Shown: piece after piece, positions 8,816 through 17,463 of the stretch
Position numbering within the stretch: the stretch's first letter is position 1
Layout of the letters: the number at the start of each line of letters is the position of its first letter
Source: Deltaproteobacteria bacterium
GTDB lineage: Bacteria > Desulfobacterota > G020345765
Reading direction: 5' to 3'
Assembly (NCBI GenBank): GCA_020345765.1
Contig: CP070770.1
Span: 3,184,037-3,227,280 of the forward strand
DNA length: 43,244 nucleotides
The notes under the pieces: model-generated
The model's database searches: none
What the model saw: the letters and a program-made list of their open reading frames with translations, nothing else
What the model was told of the DNA's origin: nothing
Program-made: the position numbers and the translations under genes

Positions 8816-10339
8816 CTATGTTTTTCTTTTCCGGAAGAGTATCCTGGAAACAGCAATTGCTCCGTTTATCAATATTTTGAGTGTAATTTGGGGTTTAGTA
8901 ATTAGAAAAAAGAGGTATCTATGAATAAAGAAGATAGGATGTAGGAAAAGTACACTTAGATTAAACATAAAAGTTTCTCTTTCTACAAGGTCTTCTAATT
9001 CACTGGAGGTGAACTCAGGGGTTTCATAATTTGATTTACCGTAATGTATAGTTTCAAAGTCGAAATTAGTCTTCATGTAATTATTTTTTTTACAGATATC
9101 ATATAGCTTAGTGCCAGGTAGAGGATTAGCAATGAAGAACCAGGTACTGGTTAAATTTATTCTTCTGGCAAAGGAAAAGGTTCGGCGAATTTGTTTTTTG
9201 GTTTCACCGGGAAAACCAACAATAAAAAAAGAGTGAGTTCTAATCCTCAGCTTATGAATACTCTTAACCAATTGCTCCACTTTGGCTAAATTTAAGGGCT
9301 TTTTAATTATTTTTGATTAAACCTCTTGATCACCACTCTCGATCGCTAAGGTCAGCTCATAGCAGCCGCTGGCCTTCATAAGCTGCAATAACTCTTCATC
9401 CAATTTCCATAGGGCAATTCCATTAGGGGTATTCCAGAAGATCTTTATCTTACGGTCAATAATTCCCTGAAATATATCCATAGCTCTTTCTTTATTAAGA
9501 ATTAGGTTGTCGTCACAGAATTGAATTTCTTTAATATTATATTCTTTTACCAATAACTCGATTTCATCAAGAACATTCTTCGCTGAACGGACACGATATT
9601 GGTTGCCCCAAAAATTAGCCGATGAGCAAAATGTGCATTTGGCTGTGCATCCACGAGATGTGATGATTGGAGCCCAATGATTTGATTTGCTAAAAACATT
9701 CATTGAAGTATTTATTGCAACATATTTCTTCATAGGTAAAAGTTCTCGGGCAGGGAAAGGTAGCTCATCAAGATTTTCAATGTATTTAGTTTTGGGATTA
9801 ACTTGAATCTTACCATCTTTTCTAAAGGTAATTCCATCAAGGTCAGAGTAATCCTGGCCTCTATTAAATCGTTCCAATAGGCTTGGTAATGTCCCTTCCC
9901 CCTCACCCAAGATTATAAAGTCAATACTGCTTTCTATTATAATTTCGCTTGCTAAAAATGTGGGATGAGCACCGCCAATTATTGTAATGATCTGGGGGTT
10001 AATCTCTTTAGCCAGTTGACAGATCCTTCTTACAAAGGGCATCTGGGAGGAGTCAAGACAGGTAATACCTACAACATTTGGCGAATAATCTAATATTCTC
10101 TTCTTGATTTCATTATCTGATAACCCATACTTTACCAGTCCATTTCCTAAATTTTTAACATTTTGATGACCCTCAGCAGTCGTATCCAATAATTTAACCT
10201 CATAATCTTTTTTTAAAACTGCTCCAAGATATGAAATTCCTAAAGGGTGAGTGCAACAGAGGTGGGGAACAACAATAGATTGCGTGCTTGGCGGATATAT
10301 TAATAAAATATTTTCAATTGTTAGTGTTGATTCAAGCAT
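8816..10339 (-). pseudogene. Cobalamin-binding radical SAM protein, paralog 6, broken by one in-frame TAA
   Basis: Reading down from ATG 10339, the frame encodes a full paralog for 340 residues (B12 half, then SRGCTAKCTFC and FCDDNLIL) up to GDQEV. It then meets TAA at 9319-9317. The same frame continues with SKIIKKPLNLAKV and runs intact to a TAG at 8816. All readable siblings have TTA (Leu) at this codon, so a single T-to-A change explains the stop; there is no frameshift. Without the stop the protein would be about 507 residues. The stop removes the last third of the SAM barrel and the hydrophobic tail, so the gene is probably inactive unless the stop is read through or is a sequencing error. 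A strong promoter lies upstream. Confidence 0.88.
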
Positions 10340-10380
10340 GAGTGCAGATATTAGAAAAAATATTAATCAATATATAGTAA

Positions 10381-10409
10381 ATAATATTCTTAATATGTGA
10401 AATTGTCAA
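10381..10409 (-). promoter_or_regulatory. Sigma70-type promoter for the broken paralog 6
   Basis: On the minus strand TTGACA (10409-10404), a 17-base spacer and TATTAT (10386-10381) form a near-perfect promoter. Transcription would start near 10374, giving a ~35-base AT-rich leader without a Shine-Dalgarno before ATG 10339. Confidence 0.7.
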
Positions 10410-10479
10410 TAGAATTATTAATGCTATTTAGAATGGATAATAAATTTTAAGGGCATAAATTCATTTAAATTACATAAGA

Positions 10480-11994
10480 TTAGAAAGATCTTCTAAGAAA
10501 AAATATCTTGATAACACTAATCCCGCTATATATCAATAATTTTATTGAAAGGAGGGGATTAGTAATTAAGAAAAGGATATATCTTTGGAAAAAGAGAATA
10601 GGATTTCGGAAGAGTACACTTAAGTTAAATGTAAAAGCCTCTCGTGCCAATACAGTAACTAACTCCTGGGAGGTAAAATCGGAAGTTTCAAAATTCAATT
10701 TATTATAGTTTATGGTCTCAAAATCGAAACCTTCTTTTAGGCAACCTTTATTTTTAAACATATCATAAAGTTCTGAGCCGGGAAGAGGAGTAGCAATGAA
10801 GAACCAGGCGCTGGTTAACCTCAATTTTCTGGCAAAGGAAAAGGTTCGGTAAATTTGCTCTTTTGTTTCTCCGGGAAAGCCAACAATGAAAAAAGCATGA
10901 GTTCGAATCTTTAGTTTTTGGATTATTTTGGTGACAGATTCTACCTGCTTTAAATTTAAAGGTTTTCTGATTATCTTTGATAAAACCTCCTGGTCACCAC
11001 TCTCGATGGCCAGTGTAAGCTCATAGCAGCCACTTGACTTCATAAGTTTCAATAGGTCTTCATCTAATTTCCACGGGGCAATTCCATTGGGAGTGTTCCA
11101 GAAGATATTTAGCTTCCGGTCAATTATTCCCTGAAATATCTCTTGGGCCCTTTCCTTATCAAGAATCAGATTATCATCAAGGAATTGAATTTCCTTGATC
11201 TTATACTCCTTTATCAGTAATTCGATTTCATCAAGTACATAATTCGGTGAACGGGCGCGATAATGGTTGCCCCAGAATGTGGTAGATGAACAGAAAGTAC
11301 ACTTAGCCGTACAGCCTCGGGAAGTAATAATCGGTGCCCAATATCTTGACTTACAATAGATGCTCATTGGAATATTGAATGCGGAATACCTTTCCATAGG
11401 TAAAAGTTCCCAGGCAGGGAAGGGTAGATCATCAAGATTTTTAATATATCTGGTTTTAGGATTAACCTGAACTTGGCTATCTCTTCTAAAGGCAATTCCA
11501 TCAAGGTCGGTAAAATCCTGCTCACTTTCCAGTCGTTTTAATAGGCTTTGCAATGTCTCTTCGCCCTCGCCTAGGATAATAAAGTCGATACTTTTTTCTC
11601 CTAAAGTTTCTTTTGGCAAGAACGAAGGGTGAGTACCACCAATAATTGTTATGATTTTAGGGTTAATCTCTTTAGTTAGCTGGCAAATCTTTCTTATAAA
11701 AGGCATTTGAGAAGAAGAAAGGCAGGTTATACCAACAACATTTGGTGAATAATCGGAGATTCTTTTCACGATCTCTTCCTCGGGCAATCCAATTTTTAAT
11801 AGATCGTTTCCAAGATTTTTTATATTTCGATTACCCTCGGTTGTTGAATCTAATAATTTTATCTCATAATTATTTTTTAGAAATGATCCAAGGTAAGCAA
11901 TACCTAAAGGGGGAACACAAGCAAGGGCGTGTGAGACAATAGCTGCTTGTGTGCTCGGAGGGTAGATTAAGAAAATCTTATCAATCTGTTGCAT
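10480..11994 (-). CDS. Cobalamin-binding radical SAM protein, paralog 7
   Basis: The 504-residue protein is full length for the paralog group. The B12-binding half has FLIYPPST, VPPLGIAYLG, LLDSTTEGN and GGTHPSFL. The radical SAM half has SRGCTAKCTFC (C228, C232, C235), IQFLDDNLILDKER, IFWNTPNGIAPW, AIESGDQEVLS and GFPGETKEQI. It shares the FLDD variant with paralog 1. The C-terminus is strongly hydrophobic and ends in basic residues. A TATAAT-like -10 (12016-12011, minus strand) precedes the gene but I see no convincing -35. The 485-base-scale spacing of neighbours is absent: 123 bases separate it from the next gene upstream and 140 from paralog 6 downstream. No Shine-Dalgarno is visible. 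Confidence 0.95.
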   Translation of the reverse strand: MQQIDKIFLIYPPSTQAAIVSHALACVPPLGIAYLGSFLKNNYEIKLLDSTTEGNRNIKNLGNDLLKIGLPEEEIVKRISDYSPNVVGITCLSSSQMPFIRKICQLTKEINPKIITIIGGTHPSFLPKETLGEKSIDFIILGEGEETLQSLLKRLESEQDFTDLDGIAFRRDSQVQVNPKTRYIKNLDDLPFPAWELLPMERYSAFNIPMSIYCKSRYWAPIITSRGCTAKCTFCSSTTFWGNHYRARSPNYVLDEIELLIKEYKIKEIQFLDDNLILDKERAQEIFQGIIDRKLNIFWNTPNGIAPWKLDEDLLKLMKSSGCYELTLAIESGDQEVLSKIIRKPLNLKQVESVTKIIQKLKIRTHAFFIVGFPGETKEQIYRTFSFARKLRLTSAWFFIATPLPGSELYDMFKNKGCLKEGFDFETINYNKLNFETSDFTSQELVTVLAREAFTFNLSVLFRNPILFFQRYILFLITNPLLSIKLLIYSGISVIKIFFLRRSF

Positions 11995-12117
11995 TGCTTT
12001 AATGTACAGGATTATAAGGGATGAAATAATTGACTACATGATACAGAGGTCGACTCCTAACTTCACGATTTATTATGGGAATATTATCCCATTAAAGTTT
12101 AGCTTTTGCAGGTAGAT

Positions 12118-13623
12118 TTAACTTTGGTTTAAAATAAAAGGCAACCAGCGGTGAATTAAAGATCTATATAAACCCCGGGGATTGGTAATGATAATATTAA
12201 AGTGTCTCTTAAGAAAGATTATCGGGTTGCGGTAGATTAAACCTAAATTAAATTTAACATGTTCTCGATTCCTCAATTTTTCAAGATCTTGGGAGGTGAA
12301 TTCCGGGGTATCGTAGTTTGATTTGAAATAATCAATAGTTTCAAAATCGAAATCCTCCTTTAGATAACCTTTTTCTTTACAAATTTCATAAAGCTTGCTT
12401 CCTGGATTAGGATTGGCGATGAAAAAGTAAGAACAATCCAGGTTAAGTTTTTTTGCAAACCCAAATGTTCTGCGTATCTGCTCCTTTGTCTCTCCAGGAA
12501 AACCGACGATGAAAAAGGAGTTGGTCTCAATCCCCAAGTTCTTAATAATCTTGGTAAGCTCTTCTACCCGTTTCAGATTGAGAGGTTTCTTGATAATTTT
12601 CGAGAGAACCTCCTGATCTCCGCTTTCTATAGCCAAGGTTAACTCGTAGCAGCCACTGGCACTCATAAGTTTTAATAATTGCTCATCCAGCTTCCAGAGA
12701 GCAATACCGTTAGGAGTGTTCCACTGTAGTTTTAATTTGCGGTCAATAATTCCCTTAAATATCTCAACTGCCCTTTTCTTGTCCAGGATAAGATTGTCAT
12801 CTTGAAATTGAATTTCCTTTATCTGATAATCTTTAATCAGAAGTTCTAACTCTTTTAAAACATTATCAGCAGAGCGAGCACGGTATCGGTGTCCCCAGAA
12901 ATTTGGAGAAGGACAGAAAACGCACCTAGCAGTGCAACCCCGTGAGGTAGCGATAGAAGTGCATCGCTTGTGCTTTGAGGTAATACTCATTGGAATATTT
13001 ATGGAGAAATATTTTTCCATTGGCAAGAGATCCCGAGCAGGGAAGGGTAATTCATCAAGGTTCTCGATGTAATTTGTTTTCGGATTAATCTGAAGCTTAT
13101 CCTCTCGTCGGAAGGCAATTCCCTCTAAATGGGTGAGGTCTGTTCCATGTTCAATTTGTTTGAGTAGATCATGAAAGGTATGTTCTCCTTCACCTAAAAC
13201 AATAAAGTCAATACTCTTTTCTTTCTCTAAGCATTCTTTAGCTAAAAAAGTAGGGTGATAGCCTCCAATGGCTGTAATCATATCTGAGTTAATCTCTTTA
13301 ATAAGATGACAAATCTTACTAACGAAAGGAAATTGGGTTGAATAAAGACAGGTAATCCCAACTAAGTCCGGTGAGTAATCGGAGATTTTTTCTTTGATTT
13401 TTTGATAGGATAGACCGTATTTCACCAGTCCAGTCCCCAGCTCTTCTACATTATCATAGCCTTCAGCAGTAGTGTCCAGGAGTCTGACTTGGTAATCCTT
13501 TCTTAACACTGCTCCCAGGTAAGCAATTCCCAGAGGAGGAATACACATACGCAGCCCCCCGCTTACCTCGGTACTGGGGGGGAATATTAATAAGATTTTT
13601 TCAATCTTCCTTTTTGCTAGCAT
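12118..13623 (-). CDS. Cobalamin-binding radical SAM protein, paralog 8 (divergent)
   Basis: This 501-residue member is the most divergent of the six close paralogs. The B12 half has LLIFPPST, IPPLGIAYLGA, LLDTTAEGY and GGYHPTFL. Just before the cluster motif, the KSRYWAPIITSRGC of its siblings becomes KHKRCTSIATSRGC, adding Cys221. The cluster is C230, C234 and C237 (CTARCVFC), followed by PSPNFWGH. The DD strand is FQDDNLIL, with Gln where siblings have Cys or Leu. The tail RNPIIF...IITNPRG resembles the others. It lies 38 bases downstream of the 13662 gene and is probably co-transcribed with it. These changes cluster around the active site, so a different substrate is plausible. Confidence 0.94.
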   Translation of the reverse strand: MLAKRKIEKILLIFPPSTEVSGGLRMCIPPLGIAYLGAVLRKDYQVRLLDTTAEGYDNVEELGTGLVKYGLSYQKIKEKISDYSPDLVGITCLYSTQFPFVSKICHLIKEINSDMITAIGGYHPTFLAKECLEKEKSIDFIVLGEGEHTFHDLLKQIEHGTDLTHLEGIAFRREDKLQINPKTNYIENLDELPFPARDLLPMEKYFSINIPMSITSKHKRCTSIATSRGCTARCVFCPSPNFWGHRYRARSADNVLKELELLIKDYQIKEIQFQDDNLILDKKRAVEIFKGIIDRKLKLQWNTPNGIALWKLDEQLLKLMSASGCYELTLAIESGDQEVLSKIIKKPLNLKRVEELTKIIKNLGIETNSFFIVGFPGETKEQIRRTFGFAKKLNLDCSYFFIANPNPGSKLYEICKEKGYLKEDFDFETIDYFKSNYDTPEFTSQDLEKLRNREHVKFNLGLIYRNPIIFLKRHFNIIITNPRGLYRSLIHRWLPFILNQS

Positions 13624-13661
13624 ATTAGATTGTTAAGAAAGCAACTTCAAGGAATAGTGGT

Positions 13662-15068
13662 TTAGTAACTTATCCCCCGGAATAGTGTGAATCCTTGTGA
13701 ATATTTTTTAACATCCTGAAAGTTTTTAATTTTTTTCAATGTTTTCCAGATATATCCGGGGCGTAGGTAGAACTTTTTATAGGCATCTTTTACTATCTTT
13801 CTAATTTGATTCTTATCTTGAAATCCTTCGGGGACAAAGTTTGGTTCGTGAGCCCCTTGATATTCTTCAACCTTACCTTTTTTGATGGCCCAATTGTATA
13901 GACTTGTTCCGGGATAGGGATGAAAAGGAAAGAATTCTGCCACATCCAGGTCCAGAGAAATCGCAAAATCAACGGTCTCTTTGCACTTTTCTGGAGTTTC
14001 ACCAGGCAAAGCTAACATAAATGCCCCATTTACCTCTATCCCGGCCTGTCGGCCCCAAATAACTGCATTATGAATGTGGTCAAGGGTTATGCCTTTATTA
14101 AGAGCATCCAGAAGATCTTGATTACCTGATTCGAATCCATACTTAATATGGTAACATCCAGATTCTTTCATCATTAATAGCATCTCCGGGCTGACACCAG
14201 CGGCCCAGCCAAAACATGTCCAGCTGATATTAATCTTCTGTTTTCTAAGCAGTTCACAAAATTTAGAAATCCATTGAAAATTAACGGTAAATAGATCATC
14301 CCAGAAATGAATCTCCTTTATACCATATTTTTCAACCAATTCTTTTGTTTCTTCAACGACCCTTTCTGGTTTGTGTCTCCGGTATTTTGGGGCGGTAGTA
14401 CCGGCCTGATAGCAGAAATTACATTTGGCATAGGGACATCCACGAGAGGTTATCATACTGGTAGCCGGGAACTGTTTTGATTGACTGGGTAGGGGAGAAT
14501 AAAGAGAGTTGTCATATAAATGACGGGCAGGGAAAGGGATATCATCTAAGTTATGTATGGGCTCACTACATAGGCTTGTACCGGTGTTTATTCTGGATTT
14601 GCGAGAATATATGCCTTTGATCTCTTCTGAAGGTAGGGAGATAGCTATAATTTTCAAGAGCTCGGGAACTGAATTCTCTCCTTCACCGGTTACAACGTAG
14701 TCAATGAACTTTGATTCTTGGAGAATCTGTTTAAAAGAGTTGGTAGCGTATGGGCCTCCTATAATTAGTGGCACATCAAAATGATTCTTTAAAAAGTCTC
14801 CTAATTCCAGAGCTTTTTTGGCATCGCTTATCTGGGTGGAGATGCCAATCACCTCGGGATTGAACTTCTCAAGCTCTTGCTTAATGTCAATATCGGAATA
14901 TCTTAATGGTGCTGAATCGATGATTTTTACTTGATGGCCTTCTTTCTCCAGTACCGAAGCAATATAGCCAATTCCTAGGGGGGGCATATAACCCCTATTT
15001 ATAGTTTTTTTTGAGCCGTACCCTTGCCTTACCAGATCAAAAGGTGGGGTAATAAGAGCTATTTTCAT
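13662..15068 (-). CDS. Cobalamin-binding radical SAM protein with CX4CX2C cluster motif
   Basis: The 468-residue protein belongs to a third subfamily. Its B12-binding N-terminus has LITPPF, MPPLGIGYIASVL, IIDSAP, IGISTQ and IIGGPYAT. The cluster cysteines read SRGCPYAKCNFCYQ, so C211, C216 and C219 have four residues between the first two rather than the usual three. I confirmed this from the codons at 14438-14412. It continues with IHFWDDLFTVN, a barrel strand KYGFESGNQDLLD, ALPGETPEKC and FPFHPYPGTSLYNW. It lacks the hydrophobic tail of the close paralogs. A promoter at 15097-15125 fires into it, making it the first gene of the leftward unit. Confidence 0.93.
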   Translation of the reverse strand: MKIALITPPFDLVRQGYGSKKTINRGYMPPLGIGYIASVLEKEGHQVKIIDSAPLRYSDIDIKQELEKFNPEVIGISTQISDAKKALELGDFLKNHFDVPLIIGGPYATNSFKQILQESKFIDYVVTGEGENSVPELLKIIAISLPSEEIKGIYSRKSRINTGTSLCSEPIHNLDDIPFPARHLYDNSLYSPLPSQSKQFPATSMITSRGCPYAKCNFCYQAGTTAPKYRRHKPERVVEETKELVEKYGIKEIHFWDDLFTVNFQWISKFCELLRKQKINISWTCFGWAAGVSPEMLLMMKESGCYHIKYGFESGNQDLLDALNKGITLDHIHNAVIWGRQAGIEVNGAFMLALPGETPEKCKETVDFAISLDLDVAEFFPFHPYPGTSLYNWAIKKGKVEEYQGAHEPNFVPEGFQDKNQIRKIVKDAYKKFYLRPGYIWKTLKKIKNFQDVKKYSQGFTLFRGISY

Positions 15069-15096
15069 AAGAAATATTAGATAATTACTTATATAA

Positions 15097-15125
15097 ATAC
15101 TATCGTATTATCATATTGCTGTCAA
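15097..15125 (-). promoter_or_regulatory. Sigma70-type promoter for the leftward radical SAM unit
   Basis: On the minus strand TTGACA (15125-15120), a 17-base spacer and TAGTAT (15102-15097). Transcription would begin near 15090, about 22 bases before ATG 15068, with no ribosome site in that short leader. It diverges from the promoter at 15230-15258. Confidence 0.65.
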
Positions 15126-15229
15126 TTCTTGCAGGATATCAAATTGGAGGTATCACCATTTTCATGATTAGAAATAAATAAGGTTCACTTTATACAATGT
15201 TTTCCCTGCTTTGCTTGGTAACTGCTTAC

Positions 15230-15258
15230 TTGACAGATAGAAACGAATTGAATATAAT
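15230..15258 (+). promoter_or_regulatory. Perfect consensus sigma70 promoter of the HTH/riboflavin run
   Basis: TTGACA at 15230-15235, a 17-base spacer, then TATAAT at 15253-15258: both hexamers match the consensus fully. Transcription would start near 15265 and enter the small helix-turn-helix gene and then ribE. No FMN riboswitch (RFN) motif was recognised in the ~40-base leader or before ribE. Confidence 0.85.
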
Positions 15259-15306
15259 GTAAACAAAATGTATCCTTTACTATAATCTAATTAATGGAAT
15301 TTGTTT

Positions 15307-15498
15307 ATGAATGAACCAGCTTTAACAACTAAACAGATTGCCGAATACTTGAATGTCACTGAGAGGACAATTTATAACCTTCTTCAAAGGGGTGAATTGC
15401 CTGGCTTCAAGGTTGGGGTATCCTGGAGATTTAGAAAAGATGACATTGATAAGTGGATTAAAGATAACATGAAAAAAAGAAACCGGAAGGCAAGATAA
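15307..15498 (+). CDS. Excisionase-family helix-turn-helix DNA-binding protein
   Basis: From ATG 15307 this encodes 63 residues; an in-frame TTG at 15301 would add two. The pattern LTTKQIAEYLNVTERTIYNLLQ followed by GELPGFKVGVSWRFRKDDIDKWI is the MerR-like winged helix of the excisionase (excise/DNA-binding) family, with the usual wing ending in an Arg and a DxxxW helix, then a basic tail. Such proteins are small DNA-binding regulators; some serve mobile elements, but many are ordinary chromosomal genes. No integrase lies nearby. It is first in the run from the consensus promoter and ends 54 bases before ribE, so it may regulate this run or the divergent radical SAM genes. That role is inference. 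Confidence 0.88.
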   Translation: MNEPALTTKQIAEYLNVTERTIYNLLQRGELPGFKVGVSWRFRKDDIDKWIKDNMKKRNRKAR

Positions 15499-15552
15499 AA
15501 ATAACAATCGGAGAAATTGACTGCATTTTATAACCATGATAATTTTTGGCTA

Positions 15553-16203
15553 ATGTTTACCGGATTAGTAGAAGACATTGGAGTGGTGAAAGGTATCATA
15601 CATGGGGTTAGCGGGGAGGATCTCAAGCTGGAGATTTACTCTGATACCATTGACCTGAGGAGGGGGGATAGTATTGCCGTGAATGGCTGCTGTCTAACGG
15701 TTATAGGGATTCGAGACAGGAGATTTAGCGTCGAGGTATCAAAGGAGTCACGGGGAATGACAACTTTGGGAATGCTTCGGGGGGGGGATAAGGTCAATCT
15801 AGAAAGGGCGATCAGGGTGGGAGACCACCTGGGAGGGCACCTAGTCTCAGGACACATTGATGGTAAGGGAACGATAAAAAAGATTGTTCCCGCTCTTCGT
15901 TCAGTAAGTATGGAAATCACCACGGGAAATGAGGTTTCCCGCTATTTGGTCAAAAAGGGGTCGGTAGCGATAGACGGGGTAAGCCTTACGGTAAACGAAT
16001 TCAGAGGCGATTCGTTTACCGTTAATATTATTCCGTATACCTTAGAGAATACGATTTTTAAATACCGGAAAGCGGGAAATGTAGTAAATATCGAGAGTGA
16101 TCTATTGGGTAAATACGTTGAGAAATTTCTAGCCTTTACGAAAGATAATCGTAAGAAAGAAAAGATCGGGCTCGATTTCTTGGCAGAACACGGGTTTCGG
16201 TAA
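15553..16203 (+). CDS. ribE: Riboflavin synthase alpha subunit
   Basis: From ATG 15553 the protein is 216 residues, the family norm, and opens with the invariant MFTGLVE. An upstream in-frame TTG at 15517 would add an unsupported extension. The two lumazine-binding repeats are clear: GDSIAVNGCCLTV with SRGMTTLG in the first, and GSVAIDGVSLTVN with IIPYTLENT in the second. The enzyme dismutates two 6,7-dimethyl-8-ribityllumazine molecules to riboflavin plus the pyrimidinedione reused by RibH. It works as a cytosolic trimer. The next gene, ribBA, follows after 28 bases. No strong ribosome site precedes the ATG. Confidence 0.96.
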   Translation: MFTGLVEDIGVVKGIIHGVSGEDLKLEIYSDTIDLRRGDSIAVNGCCLTVIGIRDRRFSVEVSKESRGMTTLGMLRGGDKVNLERAIRVGDHLGGHLVSGHIDGKGTIKKIVPALRSVSMEITTGNEVSRYLVKKGSVAIDGVSLTVNEFRGDSFTVNIIPYTLENTIFKYRKAGNVVNIESDLLGKYVEKFLAFTKDNRKKEKIGLDFLAEHGFR

Positions 16204-16231
16204 GAAGCAGTTATTTGGAGGAGAGTGAGTG

Positions 16232-17449
16232 ATGGCAGTTAAGAAAATAAAAAAGGCAATTGAGGATATACGCCAGGGGAAGATGGTCATATTGGTTGAT
16301 GATGAGGATCGGGAGAACGAGGGAGACCTGACAATGGCCGCAGAACTGGTAACTCCGGAGGCCATTAATTTTATGGCAAAATACGGGCGCGGACTTATCT
16401 GCTTGGCTCTGAATGAGGAGAAGCTGCGCGAGCTTCAAATACCTTTAATGGTTAGCGAGAACACTTCACCTTTTGGAACAGCCTTCACTATTTCCGTAGA
16501 TGCCCGGGAAGGTGTCAGTACCGGAATCTCGGCGGCCGATCGGGCCACTACCGTTTTAGCCGCGATCGCCGATGATGCAAAACCTAACGATCTGGTGCGC
16601 CCCGGGCATATTTTCCCTTTGAAAGCAAAAGAGGGAGGGGTGCTGGTTCGTACCGGTCAGACCGAGGGCTCCGTTGATTTAGCCCGTCTGGCAGGGCTGA
16701 AGCCGGCGGCGGTTATCTGCGAAATCATGAATGATGACGGGACAATGGCACGCCGCCCGGACCTGGAGGTATTCGCCGAGAGGCATGGTTTAAGAATTGT
16801 TACGGTGGCAGATCTGATTGAGTATCGGATGCAGAGCGAGTCTCTGGTTAAGCAGGTTGCTTCCGCGACGATACCTACCAAATACGGAGGAAATTTTAGG
16901 GTTTTAGCTTATACCAGCAAGGTGGATACTAACCAGCATCTGGCTCTGGTCAAGGGGGAGATCGATCCTGAAGCGGATATTCTGGTTAGGGTTCATTCGG
17001 AGTGTGTTACCGGGGATATTCTGGGATCGGAAAGATGTGACTGTGGCTCCCAGCTCCAACGGGCGATGAAGATGATAGAGGAAGAGGGTAGAGGCGTAAT
17101 TATATATATGCGCCAGGAGGGCCGGGGAATAGGTTTGGCCAATAAAATTATGGCCTATGCTTTGCAGGAAGAGGGGAAGGATACGGTAGAGGCCAATAAG
17201 ATCCTGGGCTTTAAGGCCGATCTCCGAGATTATGGAATCGGAGCCCAGATATTGAGCGATCTGGGTGTCCGTAAGATCCGCTTAATGACTAATAATCCCA
17301 AGAAGATTGTGGGTCTTGAAGGCTACGGGTTAGTGGTAACCGAGAGGGTACCGATCGAGATAACCCCGACGGAAAGAAACATCGAATACCTTAAGACAAA
17401 GAAGAAAAAGATGGGGCATCTTTTGGATATTAAAGAGAAAACAGGTTAG
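16232..17449 (+). CDS. ribBA: Bifunctional 3,4-DHBP synthase / GTP cyclohydrolase II
   Basis: The 405-residue protein is a fusion of the two entry enzymes of riboflavin synthesis. The N-terminal ~200 residues are 3,4-dihydroxy-2-butanone-4-phosphate synthase, shown by [13 protein letters not shown] and [16 protein letters not shown]. The C-terminal half is GTP cyclohydrolase II, with the zinc ligands in [20 protein letters not shown], then [12 protein letters not shown] and the loop LMTNNPKK. The usual active-site GHTE of DHBP synthase is GQTE here, a variant I believe occurs in other RibBA proteins. A GGAGG at 16217-16221 serves ATG 16232 (10-base spacing) or GTG 16229 (7 bases); ATG is preferred. 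ribH follows 14 bases later. Confidence 0.96.
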   Translation: MAVKKIKKAIEDIRQGKMVILVDDEDRENEGDLTMAAELVTPEAINFMAKYGRGLICLALNEEKLRELQIPLMVSENTSPFGTAFTISVDAREGVSTGISAADRATTVLAAIADDAKPNDLVRPGHIFPLKAKEGGVLVRTGQTEGSVDLARLAGLKPAAVICEIMNDDGTMARRPDLEVFAERHGLRIVTVADLIEYRMQSESLVKQVASATIPTKYGGNFRVLAYTSKVDTNQHLALVKGEIDPEADILVRVHSECVTGDILGSERCDCGSQLQRAMKMIEEEGRGVIIYMRQEGRGIGLANKIMAYALQEEGKDTVEANKILGFKADLRDYGIGAQILSDLGVRKIRLMTNNPKKIVGLEGYGLVVTERVPIEITPTERNIEYLKTKKKKMGHLLDIKEKTG

Positions 17450-17463
17450 AGAAGGAGGGAATT

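Noticed and set aside
9317..9319. Pyrrolysine or selenocysteine recoding at the internal stop
   Set aside because: Those use TAG and TGA; this is TAA, and siblings have a plain Leu codon.
8816..10339. Two separate genes, a 340-residue protein and a 154-residue protein
   Set aside because: Both lie in the same frame, separated only by one TAA, and together align over the full length of intact siblings, so they are one broken gene.
12076..12091. TGGGA/TCCCA hairpin as a terminator after the 12118 gene
   Set aside because: Only five pairs, AT-rich loop and no U-run; too weak to call.
15307..15498. Mobile element boundary or excisionase of an integrated element
   Set aside because: No integrase, attachment repeat or tRNA is near; this HTH family is common outside mobile elements.
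15259..15552. FMN riboswitch before the riboflavin genes
   Set aside because: No RFN-element motifs were recognised in the short leader or around the HTH gene.
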